Assembly (NCBI RefSeq): GCF_000412675.1
Contig: NC_021505.1
Coordinates: 2,164,501 to 2,228,500 of the forward strand
DNA: 64,000 nt
Direction of reading: 5' to 3'
Source of the DNA: Pseudomonas putida NBRC 14164
Lineage (GTDB): Bacteria > Pseudomonadota > Gammaproteobacteria > Pseudomonadales > Pseudomonadaceae
Part shown: positions 56,835-64,000 of the stretch, in pieces
Layout of the letters: each line of letters starts with the position of its first letter
Numbering within the stretch: position 1 is the stretch's first letter
Notes under the pieces: generated by a model
Seen by the model: only the letters and a program-made list of their open reading frames with translations
Databases searched by the model: none
What the model was told of the DNA's origin: nothing
Translations under genes and position numbers: made by a program

Positions 56835-57599
56835 TCAACGCTTTCGTAATAGGGTAGCCAGCCCAACGGTCAGCACTACGGCGCAAAGCATGGCCACCCC
56901 GATGGTCAGGCCAACGCCCCACACTTCGAGCAGCGCCGCCAGCACAAGATAAAACGCGATCACCCCCACCGCACCGATCGCATTGCCCCGCACCATCGCT
57001 ACCATCCCGGCCCGCCCGGCTTGTACATGGGCGAACACCACCAGCGGCCAGGCAATCACCGGTATCGGGGCGAGCATCCCGCTGGTCGCCGGGCCCAACC
57101 AACTGGCCAGGCTGGTGATGATCATCAGCAGGCAAGTAGCAGACACCATGCGCAGGGGGATCTCCCAAAATCGCTGACGGCTGCGGCTCAGAGTGTCGGG
57201 TTTGGGCTCACGGCCGCTGGCGCGTATCAGCACGCCGATCAGCACCAGTGCCACGGCAATCGACAGGTACAGGTTGCCCCAGTGGGTAAACGCATAGGCG
57301 GCCACGCCATAGCACAGCAACGCCAGCAGCACGGCTGCGGCGGTGCCGAGCCTGCGCGTGGCCAACAGGTAGAAGGTGTAGGTGGCCTGCACTGCCGCCA
57401 GGCCGCCCAGTGCGCCGGGTATCGCGCCCAAGGCGAAGGCATTGCCCTGTTCCAGGCACAGGAAGGTCATTACCAGTGCCGAGGTGATCGGCAGGCCGGA
57501 CAGCAACCCACCCAGCAAACCGCCCCAGCGGCGCGAGGCGAGGGAGATGGCCCACATCAGCAGGGGGGTGACGATAAGTTTCAGGTAGAACAAGGTCAT
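56835..57599 (-). CDS. integral membrane protein of unknown function
   Basis: 254 residues with about seven to eight hydrophobic segments, beginning MTLFYLKLIVTPLLMWAISL and including GGLLGGLLSGLPITSALVMT. The internal repetition (two Gly/Pro-rich SGLP- and SGML-containing segments, GLPITSALV and GMLAPIPVIAWPLVV) suggests a duplicated half. The ATG at 57599 begins the first helix. Resembles no named transporter I can identify. Confidence 0.75.
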   Translation of the reverse strand: MTLFYLKLIVTPLLMWAISLASRRWGGLLGGLLSGLPITSALVMTFLCLEQGNAFALGAIPGALGGLAAVQATYTFYLLATRRLGTAAAVLLALLCYGVAAYAFTHWGNLYLSIAVALVLIGVLIRASGREPKPDTLSRSRQRFWEIPLRMVSATCLLMIITSLASWLGPATSGMLAPIPVIAWPLVVFAHVQAGRAGMVAMVRGNAIGAVGVIAFYLVLAALLEVWGVGLTIGVAMLCAVVLTVGLATLLRKR

Positions 57600-57663
57600 T
57601 GCGGGTGTATCCAGGCTAGATGACGGTGCGCCCGCCGTCGGCATTGGGTAGGGCGCGGATGAT

Positions 57664-58941
57664 TCACCCGCGGCTGGCCTCCAGGGCCTGGGCCAGGTCG
57701 GCGATGATGTCGTCACTGTGCTCGATGCCTATCGACAGGCGCACCATGTCCCGCGGCACGCCGGCCTTTTCCAGCTCCTCGTCGTTGAGCTGGCGGTGGG
57801 TGGTGGAGGCGGGGTGGCAAGCCAGAGACTTGGCATCGCCGATGTTCACCAGGCGCACCACCAGTTGCAACGCATCGATGAAACGCGCACCGGCTGCCTG
57901 GCCGCCCTTGATGCCGAACGACAGGATCGACGCCGGCTTGCCGCCGGTGTAGCGCTGGGCCAGTTCATGCTCGGGGTGGTCGGGCAGCCCGGCGTACTTC
58001 ACCCAGGCCACCTGCTCGTGCGCTTGCAGGTAATGGGCGACCTTCAGCGCGTTCTCGGTGTGGCGCTCCATGCGCAGGGCCAGGGTTTCCAGGCCTTGCA
58101 GGATCAGGAAGGCGTTGAACGGCGACAGCGCAGCGCCAGTGTTGCGCAACGGCACCACGCGGCAGCGGCCAATGAAGGCGGCGGGTCCGAAGGCTTCGGT
58201 GTAGGTGACGCCGTGGTAGGACGGGTCGGGGGTGTTGAGCAGGGCGAAACGTTCCTTGTTATCGGCCCAGGGGAACGTACCGGAGTCGATGACGATGCCG
58301 CCGATGCTGGTACCGTGGCCGCCGATGTACTTGGTCAGCGAGTGCACGACGATGTCCGCGCCATGTTCGAACGGTCGGCACAGCACCGGGGTAGCCACGG
58401 TGTTGTCGACGATCAGCGGCACACCGTGGCGGTGGGCGGCTTCGGCCAGTGCGGCGATATCGACGATATTGCCGGCGGGGTTGCCGATGGATTCGCAGAA
58501 CACCGCCTTGGTGCGTGCGTCGATCAAGGCTTCGAGCGCAGTGATGTCGTCATGGGCGGCGAAACGGGTTTGAATGCCCATGCGCGGCAGGGTGTGGGCG
58601 AGCAGGTTGTAGGTGCCGCCGTACAGCTTGGCCACCGAGACGATGTTGTCACCAGCCTCGGCGACGGTCTGGATGGCGTAGGTGATGGCCGCCATGCCCG
58701 AGGCCACCGCCAGCGCGCCAACCCCGCCTTCCAGGGCTGCCATGCGCTTTTCGAGTACATCGTTGGTCGGGTTCATGATGCGCGAGTAGATGTTGCCGGC
58801 CACTTTCAGGTCGAACAGGTCCGCGCCGTGCTGGGTGTCGTCGAAGGCGAAGGAGGTGGTCTGGTAGATCGGTACGGCCACTGCCTTGGTGGTCGGGTCG
58901 GGGCTGAAGCCCGCGTGGATGGCGAGAGTTTCCAGCTTCAT
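57664..58941 (-). CDS. metY: O-acetylhomoserine (thiol)-lyase
   Basis: 425-residue PLP enzyme of the Cys/Met metabolism family, making homocysteine from O-acetylhomoserine and sulfide. It starts MKLETLAIHAGFSPDPTTKA and shows YSRIMNPTNDVLEKRMAALEGG, IVDNTVATPVLCRPFEHGAD and the PLP Lys in VVHSLTKYIGGHGT. Length and the HPASTTHRQL segment near the end fit the O-acetylhomoserine sulfhydrylase branch. It may also accept O-acetylserine. It is read alone; the neighbour at 59151 is divergent. Confidence 0.93.
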   Translation of the reverse strand: MKLETLAIHAGFSPDPTTKAVAVPIYQTTSFAFDDTQHGADLFDLKVAGNIYSRIMNPTNDVLEKRMAALEGGVGALAVASGMAAITYAIQTVAEAGDNIVSVAKLYGGTYNLLAHTLPRMGIQTRFAAHDDITALEALIDARTKAVFCESIGNPAGNIVDIAALAEAAHRHGVPLIVDNTVATPVLCRPFEHGADIVVHSLTKYIGGHGTSIGGIVIDSGTFPWADNKERFALLNTPDPSYHGVTYTEAFGPAAFIGRCRVVPLRNTGAALSPFNAFLILQGLETLALRMERHTENALKVAHYLQAHEQVAWVKYAGLPDHPEHELAQRYTGGKPASILSFGIKGGQAAGARFIDALQLVVRLVNIGDAKSLACHPASTTHRQLNDEELEKAGVPRDMVRLSIGIEHSDDIIADLAQALEASRG

Positions 58942-59150
58942 GCAATCGTTCCTTGAGCGTGGGGTGGAAGCGTTCGAGCATGCGGCGGCGGGGGAAGTGG
59001 GTCAAGGACGTCGTGGTGGCGCCATACCGCAGCCCTCGGGCGCGGCTTGCCGAAGCCGGCATAAATAGGCAATCTCCGCTGCAATATCAAAAAGATATCA
59101 TGCAGTGTTCCAGGCCCTGTGCATGGACGCTTATACAAAAGGGATTTCCC

Positions 59151-59969
59151 ATGCCACACGCTGTAAAAACGATCACCCAGGCGCTGGATGAAGCACGTGT
59201 CTTGATGGCCGACTGGGTGGTACCAGAAGGTGCCAGCGACGCAGACACCTTGGGCGAGCTGGTCGGGGTGCTGGATAACCGAACCCTGAACGACGCAATG
59301 CGCACCTTGTCGGCGCCATTTCATCAGGGCATCAACCGCAAGCTGCTGACCCCGCGTTACAAAGTCGCCTTCGACCTCCTGCACAAGTACGGGGTCATGG
59401 TGGACCCAAGCTCACTCAGCGATGAAGTGATCGAGCGCCTCTACCCGCGGGTCAACTACCCGCGCTTCAGCTATGGGCAGACCTTGCGCGAGTGGAGCGA
59501 CGCGGTACTGGGCGAAGGCGAGCAGGTGCAGTTCTTTCTGCCGCAGGCCCCGCGCCGCAATACGCACTTGGCCACCGTGCAGTTCCTCAGCGATGACATT
59601 CGCGAGCTGACCGACGCGTTGGTCAAGGCTGCCTGCCCGGCTGATGAGGCAGAGGTGGGGGGCGTTGAGGAAGACAGCGCCTATGAGCCCGAAGTGCGGC
59701 TGGCCGCACCCACGGAGCTCGCCGCCGAAGCGCAGGACATTACCTCGGGGGCGCGGCGAGGCATCAATACCCTTATTGCCCTGAGCGAAGAAGCCGAGGA
59801 ACGCTGGTCGCCGGCCATGCGTGAATGCATCGCTGCGGTCAGGAAGAATCACGAGCGGGATGAAGAAGCGGACACGCTGGAAGTGATGGTCGAGTTGGTC
59901 GACCGTCTCGACAAGCTGGCCCGCGAAGCCCGCAAGTTGCTGCAGGAGCGCGACACCGGCACATGCTGA
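59151..59969 (+). CDS. uncharacterised helical protein
   Basis: 272 residues, mostly charged helices, no signal or membrane segment. The first half has DLLHKYGVMVDPSSLSDEVI and FLPQAPRRNTHLATVQFLSD; the C-terminal 70 residues (EEAEERWSPAMRECIAAVRK and KLAREARKLLQERD) look like coiled coil. The ATG at 59151 starts MPHAVKTITQALDEA after AAAAGGGA. No family recognised. It is followed by the short lipoprotein gene. Confidence 0.7.
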   Translation: MPHAVKTITQALDEARVLMADWVVPEGASDADTLGELVGVLDNRTLNDAMRTLSAPFHQGINRKLLTPRYKVAFDLLHKYGVMVDPSSLSDEVIERLYPRVNYPRFSYGQTLREWSDAVLGEGEQVQFFLPQAPRRNTHLATVQFLSDDIRELTDALVKAACPADEAEVGGVEEDSAYEPEVRLAAPTELAAEAQDITSGARRGINTLIALSEEAEERWSPAMRECIAAVRKNHERDEEADTLEVMVELVDRLDKLAREARKLLQERDTGTC

Positions 59970-60138
59970 CTACCCGCCGGCCCAAGCGCTGGCAAGACTT
60001 GTTCACTACGCCCTGATGACTGCGCCAACTGTAAAGTTATGCAAAGTTTCCCTGTGCCATCACCCCACAGCTCTAGAATCCGCCCGCTGCCGAACCGGCT
60101 ACTGGCAGGCAGCAGATCTAACCCTGTGGAGCGTTCCA

Positions 60139-60297
60139 ATGAAGTCGAAACAGCTTTTCCGTGCAGCCCTGGTTGCAGTCCTGGTATCTAGCCTGTCGGG
60201 TTGCTGGATGTTCATGCCGCCGGGCGGTGGCGGCGGTCACGGTGGTGGCCACGGTGGCGGTGGCTTCGGCGGCCATCAGGGCGGCGGCCCTCGCTGA
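60139..60297 (+). CDS. tiny Gly/His-rich lipoprotein
   Basis: 52 residues: signal MKSKQLFRAALVAVLVSSLS ending at lipobox LSGC, then WMFMPPGGGGGHGGGHGGGG and a Gly/His tail with four His residues. Such a tail could bind metal ions at the outer membrane. A GGAGCG site lies before the ATG. Function unknown; short length lowers confidence. Confidence 0.65.
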   Translation: MKSKQLFRAALVAVLVSSLSGCWMFMPPGGGGGHGGGHGGGGFGGHQGGGPR

Positions 60298-60615
60298 GCT
60301 GACATCGCGATGGAACGCACTGCCTCGGCCGGGATGCAACTGGGCACCCGGCGCGAGAGCATTCATCAGCACTTGCAGGGCCGACCGCTCGTTCGCCTCT
60401 CCAGCTAGCTGCTTGCCATCCTGCCCCTAGAAGCCGCTCCCCTCCGGCTGCCCAAGTTCTACCTCCCGCGTAACCCTTCGCGATGTGGTGCTCGCCGATT
60501 CGAGCAGCCGTTGGACGCTGTCGTTCCGATGATGACAAAATGATGTCGTTCAGGCTTCCTTCAGTATTCCTGGCTCAATTCCCTACAGTGGCTCTCCAGG
60601 CGTTCAGGCACATTC
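60298..60615. other. 318-bp gene-free stretch
   Basis: No convincing gene. A 32-codon frame from an ATG at 60310 lacks a ribosome site. Near 60530-60555 GATGACAAAATGATGTC is a weak dyad upstream of the next gene. No REP arm is present. Confidence 0.45.
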
Positions 60616-61569
60616 ATGTACTACGGAAACTATACCGATGGGCTCATCGCTGGCCGGCAGCAAGGTCATCAGCTGGGCTATGACGAAGGTCACAGCGACG
60701 GGCGCAAAAAAGGTGAGCAGATCGGCTATGACCAGGCGTGGTATGAAGCGGGTGGGATGATTGATGAATTGCGCCTGCAAGTGAATTATCAAACGGCTGT
60801 AATGCAGCAGATGCACGCACATGCCTATGAACTGGAAAAACAGGTTCTGCACCAAGAAGCTCATATCGATGAGCTGAAAGCGCTGCTGGAAGCGCAGGAC
60901 GCGCAGGTCGATACATTGACTTCAGAAAATGCTGAGCTGCAGGGTTATAGCGATCGGTTAAGGGCGTACGGCGAAGAATGCGCCGCTTTTATTGAGGGGC
61001 AAGAAAAGAGGCTGGAAGCGCTTGTTGTAGAGAACACGGATGGTCAGCAGCAGCGCCAGCGAATGCACCAGCAAGTCTCAGAGTTGGTTGATTGCTTGAA
61101 GAGTGGGCAGGTCTATGCTCGCGAATTGGAAACCGATCGTGAATGGGTTGATGAAGCCAATAAAACCCTCGTGCGTGTGTTCAACCACACAATGCTGGTT
61201 ATGACTGCCGTCTTTGCTGCATTCGAAGAACAGGAGGAGCCCCACGCGCTATCAAGGGCTGTGAATGTCCAGGCTTCATTCGAGCGGCATTATTTTGACC
61301 GGTTGGAGTACGCGTTGAAGGCAGGCCTCATTGGTACTTCGCCGGACAGGGATGCCGATCTGCAGGTTTGGGCGCCTCAGTTTAGTGATCAGCTATTTAC
61401 TGTCATGCGCCGCGTCCATCACATAAGTTCCATGGCTCAAGCACGCTATCCTTTATGTGGACCATTTCCCGATCTGATCACGTCCCTCATCATGGATGGC
61501 AGCACCATCAGGCCGGTTTTGGTTGATGTTCCGGATGACCTTGATGAAGGCGAGCCTTCCCGAGATTGA
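60616..61569 (+). CDS. protein with regular Gly-X3 repeat and coiled coil
   Basis: 317 residues. Gly recurs every fourth residue at positions 9, 13, 17, 21, 25, 29, 33 and 37, followed by Ala41 and Ala45, within GLIAGRQQGHQLGYDEGHSD and GRKKGEQIGYDQAW. This GX3 run is like those in FliH N-termini and in eukaryotic Yae1/Lto1. Residues about 48-165 form a long coiled coil, and the rest is a separate helical domain ending with an acidic tail. GC is lower than in neighbours. No family could be named. Confidence 0.72.
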   Translation: MYYGNYTDGLIAGRQQGHQLGYDEGHSDGRKKGEQIGYDQAWYEAGGMIDELRLQVNYQTAVMQQMHAHAYELEKQVLHQEAHIDELKALLEAQDAQVDTLTSENAELQGYSDRLRAYGEECAAFIEGQEKRLEALVVENTDGQQQRQRMHQQVSELVDCLKSGQVYARELETDREWVDEANKTLVRVFNHTMLVMTAVFAAFEEQEEPHALSRAVNVQASFERHYFDRLEYALKAGLIGTSPDRDADLQVWAPQFSDQLFTVMRRVHHISSMAQARYPLCGPFPDLITSLIMDGSTIRPVLVDVPDDLDEGEPSRD

Positions 61570-61612
61570 TGAAAGGGCTTGGCGCTCCTCAGCGCGGGGT
61601 TGGCCTGCTAGC

Positions 61613-62383
61613 TCACCACGCTATCCGCTCGCCATCCCACCCCCAAAAACTGCCAGTCTCCGACGGCCCAAGCCGCCCCACCTGCTCAATCACACACTGT
61701 GCCGCAAACGCCGGCTCAAACAGCTTCCCCTCCGGCACATTCCCTTGAAATGGCCGCGACAGCTCGGTATCGGTAGTCCCCGGATGCAGTGCCAGCACCG
61801 TGGCGGCCGGGTTCAGGCGTTTCAGTTCGATGCTTGCGGTGTGCAGCAGCTGGTTCAGCGCCGCCTTGCTCGCGCGATAGCTGTACCAGCCGCCCAGTCG
61901 ATTGTCGCCGATCGAACCAACCCTGGCCGACAGGGCTGCAAAGGTGGCGGGCTGACTGCGCAGCAGTGGCAACAGATGCTTGAGCAACAGGATCGGCGCG
62001 AATGCATTGGTGGCGAAGCTGGCTTGCAGGCTGGTGAGGTCCAGTTGGGCCAGTGATTTCTCGGCTTTGGTGCCCTCCTGCTGGAGGATGCCGAGTGTGC
62101 TGATAACCAGGTGAAGGTGCGGGCAGGCAAGGCCCACCTCGCTTGCAAGCGCAGCCAGCGCCTGCTCGTCGCGAGCATCGTAATCTAGCTGTACCACGCG
62201 TTCGCCATGTGCCTGGGCCAGCGCAAGCAGGCCGTCAGCAGTGCGGGCGTGTCGCGACACAGCCCAGACCCGGCTTACATCATCGCGGGCCAGCAACGCC
62301 GCACACAGTGCCAGGCCGATACCTCGGCTGGCACCACATATCAGCACGTGGGCTTTGTCAGATAACCCGGGGATCAGGCTCAT
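61613..62383 (-). CDS. short-chain dehydrogenase/reductase (CsgA-like)
   Basis: 256-residue Rossmann-fold oxidoreductase. The cofactor motif is CGASRGIGLAL (about 16-26), the NNAG-equivalent is ISTLGIL, and the catalytic pair is Tyr-x-x-x-Lys in WYSYRASKAALNQLL preceded by ALSARVGSIGDN with the Ser. Resembles the C-factor-like SDR group; substrate unknown. It starts MSLIPGLSDKAHVLICG and is convergent with the GX3-repeat gene. Confidence 0.9.
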   Translation of the reverse strand: MSLIPGLSDKAHVLICGASRGIGLALCAALLARDDVSRVWAVSRHARTADGLLALAQAHGERVVQLDYDARDEQALAALASEVGLACPHLHLVISTLGILQQEGTKAEKSLAQLDLTSLQASFATNAFAPILLLKHLLPLLRSQPATFAALSARVGSIGDNRLGGWYSYRASKAALNQLLHTASIELKRLNPAATVLALHPGTTDTELSRPFQGNVPEGKLFEPAFAAQCVIEQVGRLGPSETGSFWGWDGERIAW

Positions 62384-62467
62384 TGGGGGCGCCTCATGTT
62401 TCGAATGAATCTAGCCTACCGGCATGGTCTTTTGTTTTAAATATGCTCTCTAGTTTGGGTTTTTCGA

Positions 62468-62566
62468 GGCCGCTTTGCGGCCCATCGCGACACAAGACTG
62501 CTCCTGCAGGCGATCGCAATTCCTGTAGGCGCGGCCTTGTGTCGCGATGGGCTGCGCAGCAGCCCC
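62468..62566. repeat. REP doublet before the SDR / receptor pair
   Basis: GCCGCTTTGCGGCCCATCGC and GACACAAGACTGCTCCTGCA on the left and CTGTAGGCGCGGCCTTGTGT with CGCGATGGGCTGCGCAGCAG on the right form an inverted REP pair. Confidence 0.75.
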
Positions 62567-62585
62567 AGTCTGCAAACGGTGCATA

Positions 62586-64000
62586 TCAGAAGTTGTAAGT
62601 CAGCCGGGTGAAGTAGTAACCCCCGGTAAAGCCATAAGGCGAATAGGCCCCATACCCCTTGGTCATGGTCTTGCTGCTGGGGTTCTGCCGTTCGGGGTAA
62701 ACATCAAACAGGTTCTGCGCCCCCACGGCCAGGTTGAGGTCTTTGGTCAGCTGATACCCCACGTCGATATCGGTGATCCAGCGCGCCTTGTACTCCCGGT
62801 CCAGGCTGCGGTCGGTCGCCGAGTTCACTTCACGCCATGAACCATAGCGGGTCAGGGTGAGGTTGCTGGTCCAGCGCTCGCGTTGCCAGTTGGCGCCCAG
62901 AATCAACTTGGTGTGCGGCTGCACCTCAGTCAAAAAGTTGCGCGCCTGGCGGTCCATCAGGCTGTAGTCCGTGCCCTGGATAGTGACGTTCTCCTTGTAG
63001 CTGAGGATCTGCGTCTGGTTCCAGTTGAAGGCAGCTGTCCATTTCAGTTGCCCCCAGTTGCCCAGGTTCTGGTCGAAATTGCCCACCAGGTCCAGGCCCT
63101 TGGTGCGGGTGCTGGCGCCGTTGGTGAAATAGCGTCCGCCAGAGGTGGAGTCGATGCCGTTGTCCAGCAGCGCCTGGGTCACTTCGTCGCCCAGCAGGGT
63201 ACCGGTGAGCGTGATGCGGTCGCGCACATTGATCACGTAGGCATCCGCAGTAAACGACAGCTGCGGGGCAGGCTGGTAGGTCAGGCCCAGGCTGTAGTTG
63301 GTCGAGCGCTCGGGCTTGAGTGCGGTGGCGCCCAATGCCTTGGCTGCCGCCGAGTCCACCGGCAGTACGCCGTAGTTGATCGACTGGTATACGCCATTGA
63401 CCACGCCGTAGGTGGTCGAGCGGGCGCTGAACAGGCTGTTGGCCAGCGAAGGTGCACGAAAGCCGTTACTGACCGTGGCGCGCACGGCTAGCTCGGGGGT
63501 GAAGTCGTAGCGGGTGGTCAGCTTGCCGCTGCGGGTGGCACCCACTCCACGGTTGTAGTGTTCATAGCGCAGCGCGCTGCCCAGGTACCACTGCGGCAGC
63601 GGGTTGAAGCCGACCTCGATGTAGCTGGCCACGCTGTTGCGGCTGGTGCTGGTGGCTTCGTCCGGCGAGATGCCGTTGGTGACCTGTGCACCGGAGGCGG
63701 CGCAGTCGCCGGGCGCACGGCAGTAGCCGCCGTTGGCCCACGAGGCCCAGTCGCCATCGCGCACCTGATAGGTATCACGCCGGTGTTCCAGGCCCCAGGA
63801 CAGGTCAAGCGGCTTGTCCAGGCCGATGTCGAAGCTGCGTTGCAGGTCCAGGTTGCTGGTCAGCTGTGTGGCAATCCAGGTGCCCGATTCGAAATGGTTG
63901 GGCGTGGCCTCGCCCAGCGAGGCGTTCTGGTTGTGCGTGGTGCCCTGCAGCACCTCGTTGCGCCCGTAGGTGCTGGACAGGTCCCAGGCCCATTCCCCGG
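62586..64000 (-). CDS. TonB-dependent receptor, 3' part (5' end beyond window)
   Basis: At least 471 residues of the beta-barrel of an outer-membrane receptor. The frame is open to the right edge; at 64000 it still reads GEWAWDLSSTYGRNEVLQGT. Barrel features include WYLGSALRYEHYNRGVGATR, TPELAVRATVSNGFRAPSLA (a hallmark of the family), LGLTYQPAPQLSFTADAYVI and the C-terminal GGYYFTRLTYNF with its terminal aromatic. The plug domain and TonB box are not in view, so the ligand (siderophore, vitamin or other) cannot be told. Confidence 0.92.
   Translation of the reverse strand, partial: GEWAWDLSSTYGRNEVLQGTTHNQNASLGEATPNHFESGTWIATQLTSNLDLQRSFDIGLDKPLDLSWGLEHRRDTYQVRDGDWASWANGGYCRAPGDCAASGAQVTNGISPDEATSTSRNSVASYIEVGFNPLPQWYLGSALRYEHYNRGVGATRSGKLTTRYDFTPELAVRATVSNGFRAPSLANSLFSARSTTYGVVNGVYQSINYGVLPVDSAAAKALGATALKPERSTNYSLGLTYQPAPQLSFTADAYVINVRDRITLTGTLLGDEVTQALLDNGIDSTSGGRYFTNGASTRTKGLDLVGNFDQNLGNWGQLKWTAAFNWNQTQILSYKENVTIQGTDYSLMDRQARNFLTEVQPHTKLILGANWQRERWTSNLTLTRYGSWREVNSATDRSLDREYKARWITDIDVGYQLTKDLNLAVGAQNLFDVYPERQNPSSKTMTKGYGAYSPYGFTGGYYFTRLTYNF

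Noticed and set aside
57617..57663. Short frame on the minus strand ending in ADGGRTVI and a stop, just after metY
   Set aside because: It looks like the tail of some enzyme, but only about 15 codons exist with no start; too short to call a gene remnant.
60310..60408. 32-codon frame after the Gly/His lipoprotein
   Set aside because: No ribosome site, composition Arg/Ser-rich without family resemblance.

Overview
The window looks like a chromosomal segment of a Pseudomonas putida-group bacterium. The evidence is the order thrS-infC-rpmI-rplT-pheS-pheT-ihfA-merR followed by tRNA-Pro(GGG), high-GC coding sequence throughout, many REP elements built on TGTAGGAGCGGCC or TGTGGGAGCGGG, and protein sequences that closely match known Pseudomonas proteins (AnsB, HpaR, thrS operon). 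No species was assigned because no search could be run.

Layout. 1-5.7 kb: part of a homoprotocatechuate (4-hydroxyphenylacetate) meta-cleavage operon read leftward (hpaG1, hpaG2, hpaE, hpaD, leaving the left edge), with a divergent AraC activator (hpaA) and a MarR repressor (hpaR). Its promoter carries two 14-bp operator-like palindromes. 5.8-14.5 kb: periplasmic glutaminase-asparaginase (ansB), the ribose operon rbsBACRKD behind a RbsR-type operator, and an exported nucleoside hydrolase that could feed ribose to it. 14.8-16 kb: small stress and envelope genes (I78 inhibitor lipoprotein, cold-shock protein, small secreted protein). 16.2-23.8 kb: translation core operon and tRNA-Pro.

23.8-29.3 kb is an accessory segment downstream of the tRNA. 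It has a strongly folding non-coding stretch, a type IV restriction pair of McrBC type whose McrB carries a large insertion inside the AAA+ core, about 600 bp with no gene, and two small Pseudomonas-type genes (one DUF3077). The leader of the first small gene contains a chain of mutually exclusive inverted repeats ending in a sequestered Shine-Dalgarno; I consider this the most original signal in the window. 29.3-32.7 kb: small membrane protein, lipoprotein, RecF/OLD-like ATPase, LuxR regulator. 32.8-37.7 kb: copper-oxidase locus with tyrosinase plus DUF2182 membrane protein, divergent from a secreted multicopper oxidase. 37.8-46 kb: MocR regulator and EamA exporter pair, an autotransporter with a Pro-rich repeat linker, glutaminase glsA, a small membrane protein and a GNAT enzyme.

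46-51 kb: a LysR gene whose divergent target has been destroyed. In about 600 bp, three truncated genes are fused (a PhyH dioxygenase start, an amino-acid permease internal piece, and an inverted start of the gene downstream of a T6SS effector). The 1070-residue VasX/BTH_I2691-type effector itself is intact and starts with TTG. 51.1-51.8 kb is a tandem array of six ~118-bp REP doublets. 51.8-55.2 kb: aromatic-type FAD monooxygenase, DUF2783 protein and MFS transporter. 55.3-64 kb: CigR-like protein, acidic hypothetical, frameshifted GNAT remnant, membrane protein, metY, three uncharacterised genes (one with a regular Gly-X3 repeat), an SDR and a TonB-dependent receptor cut by the right edge.
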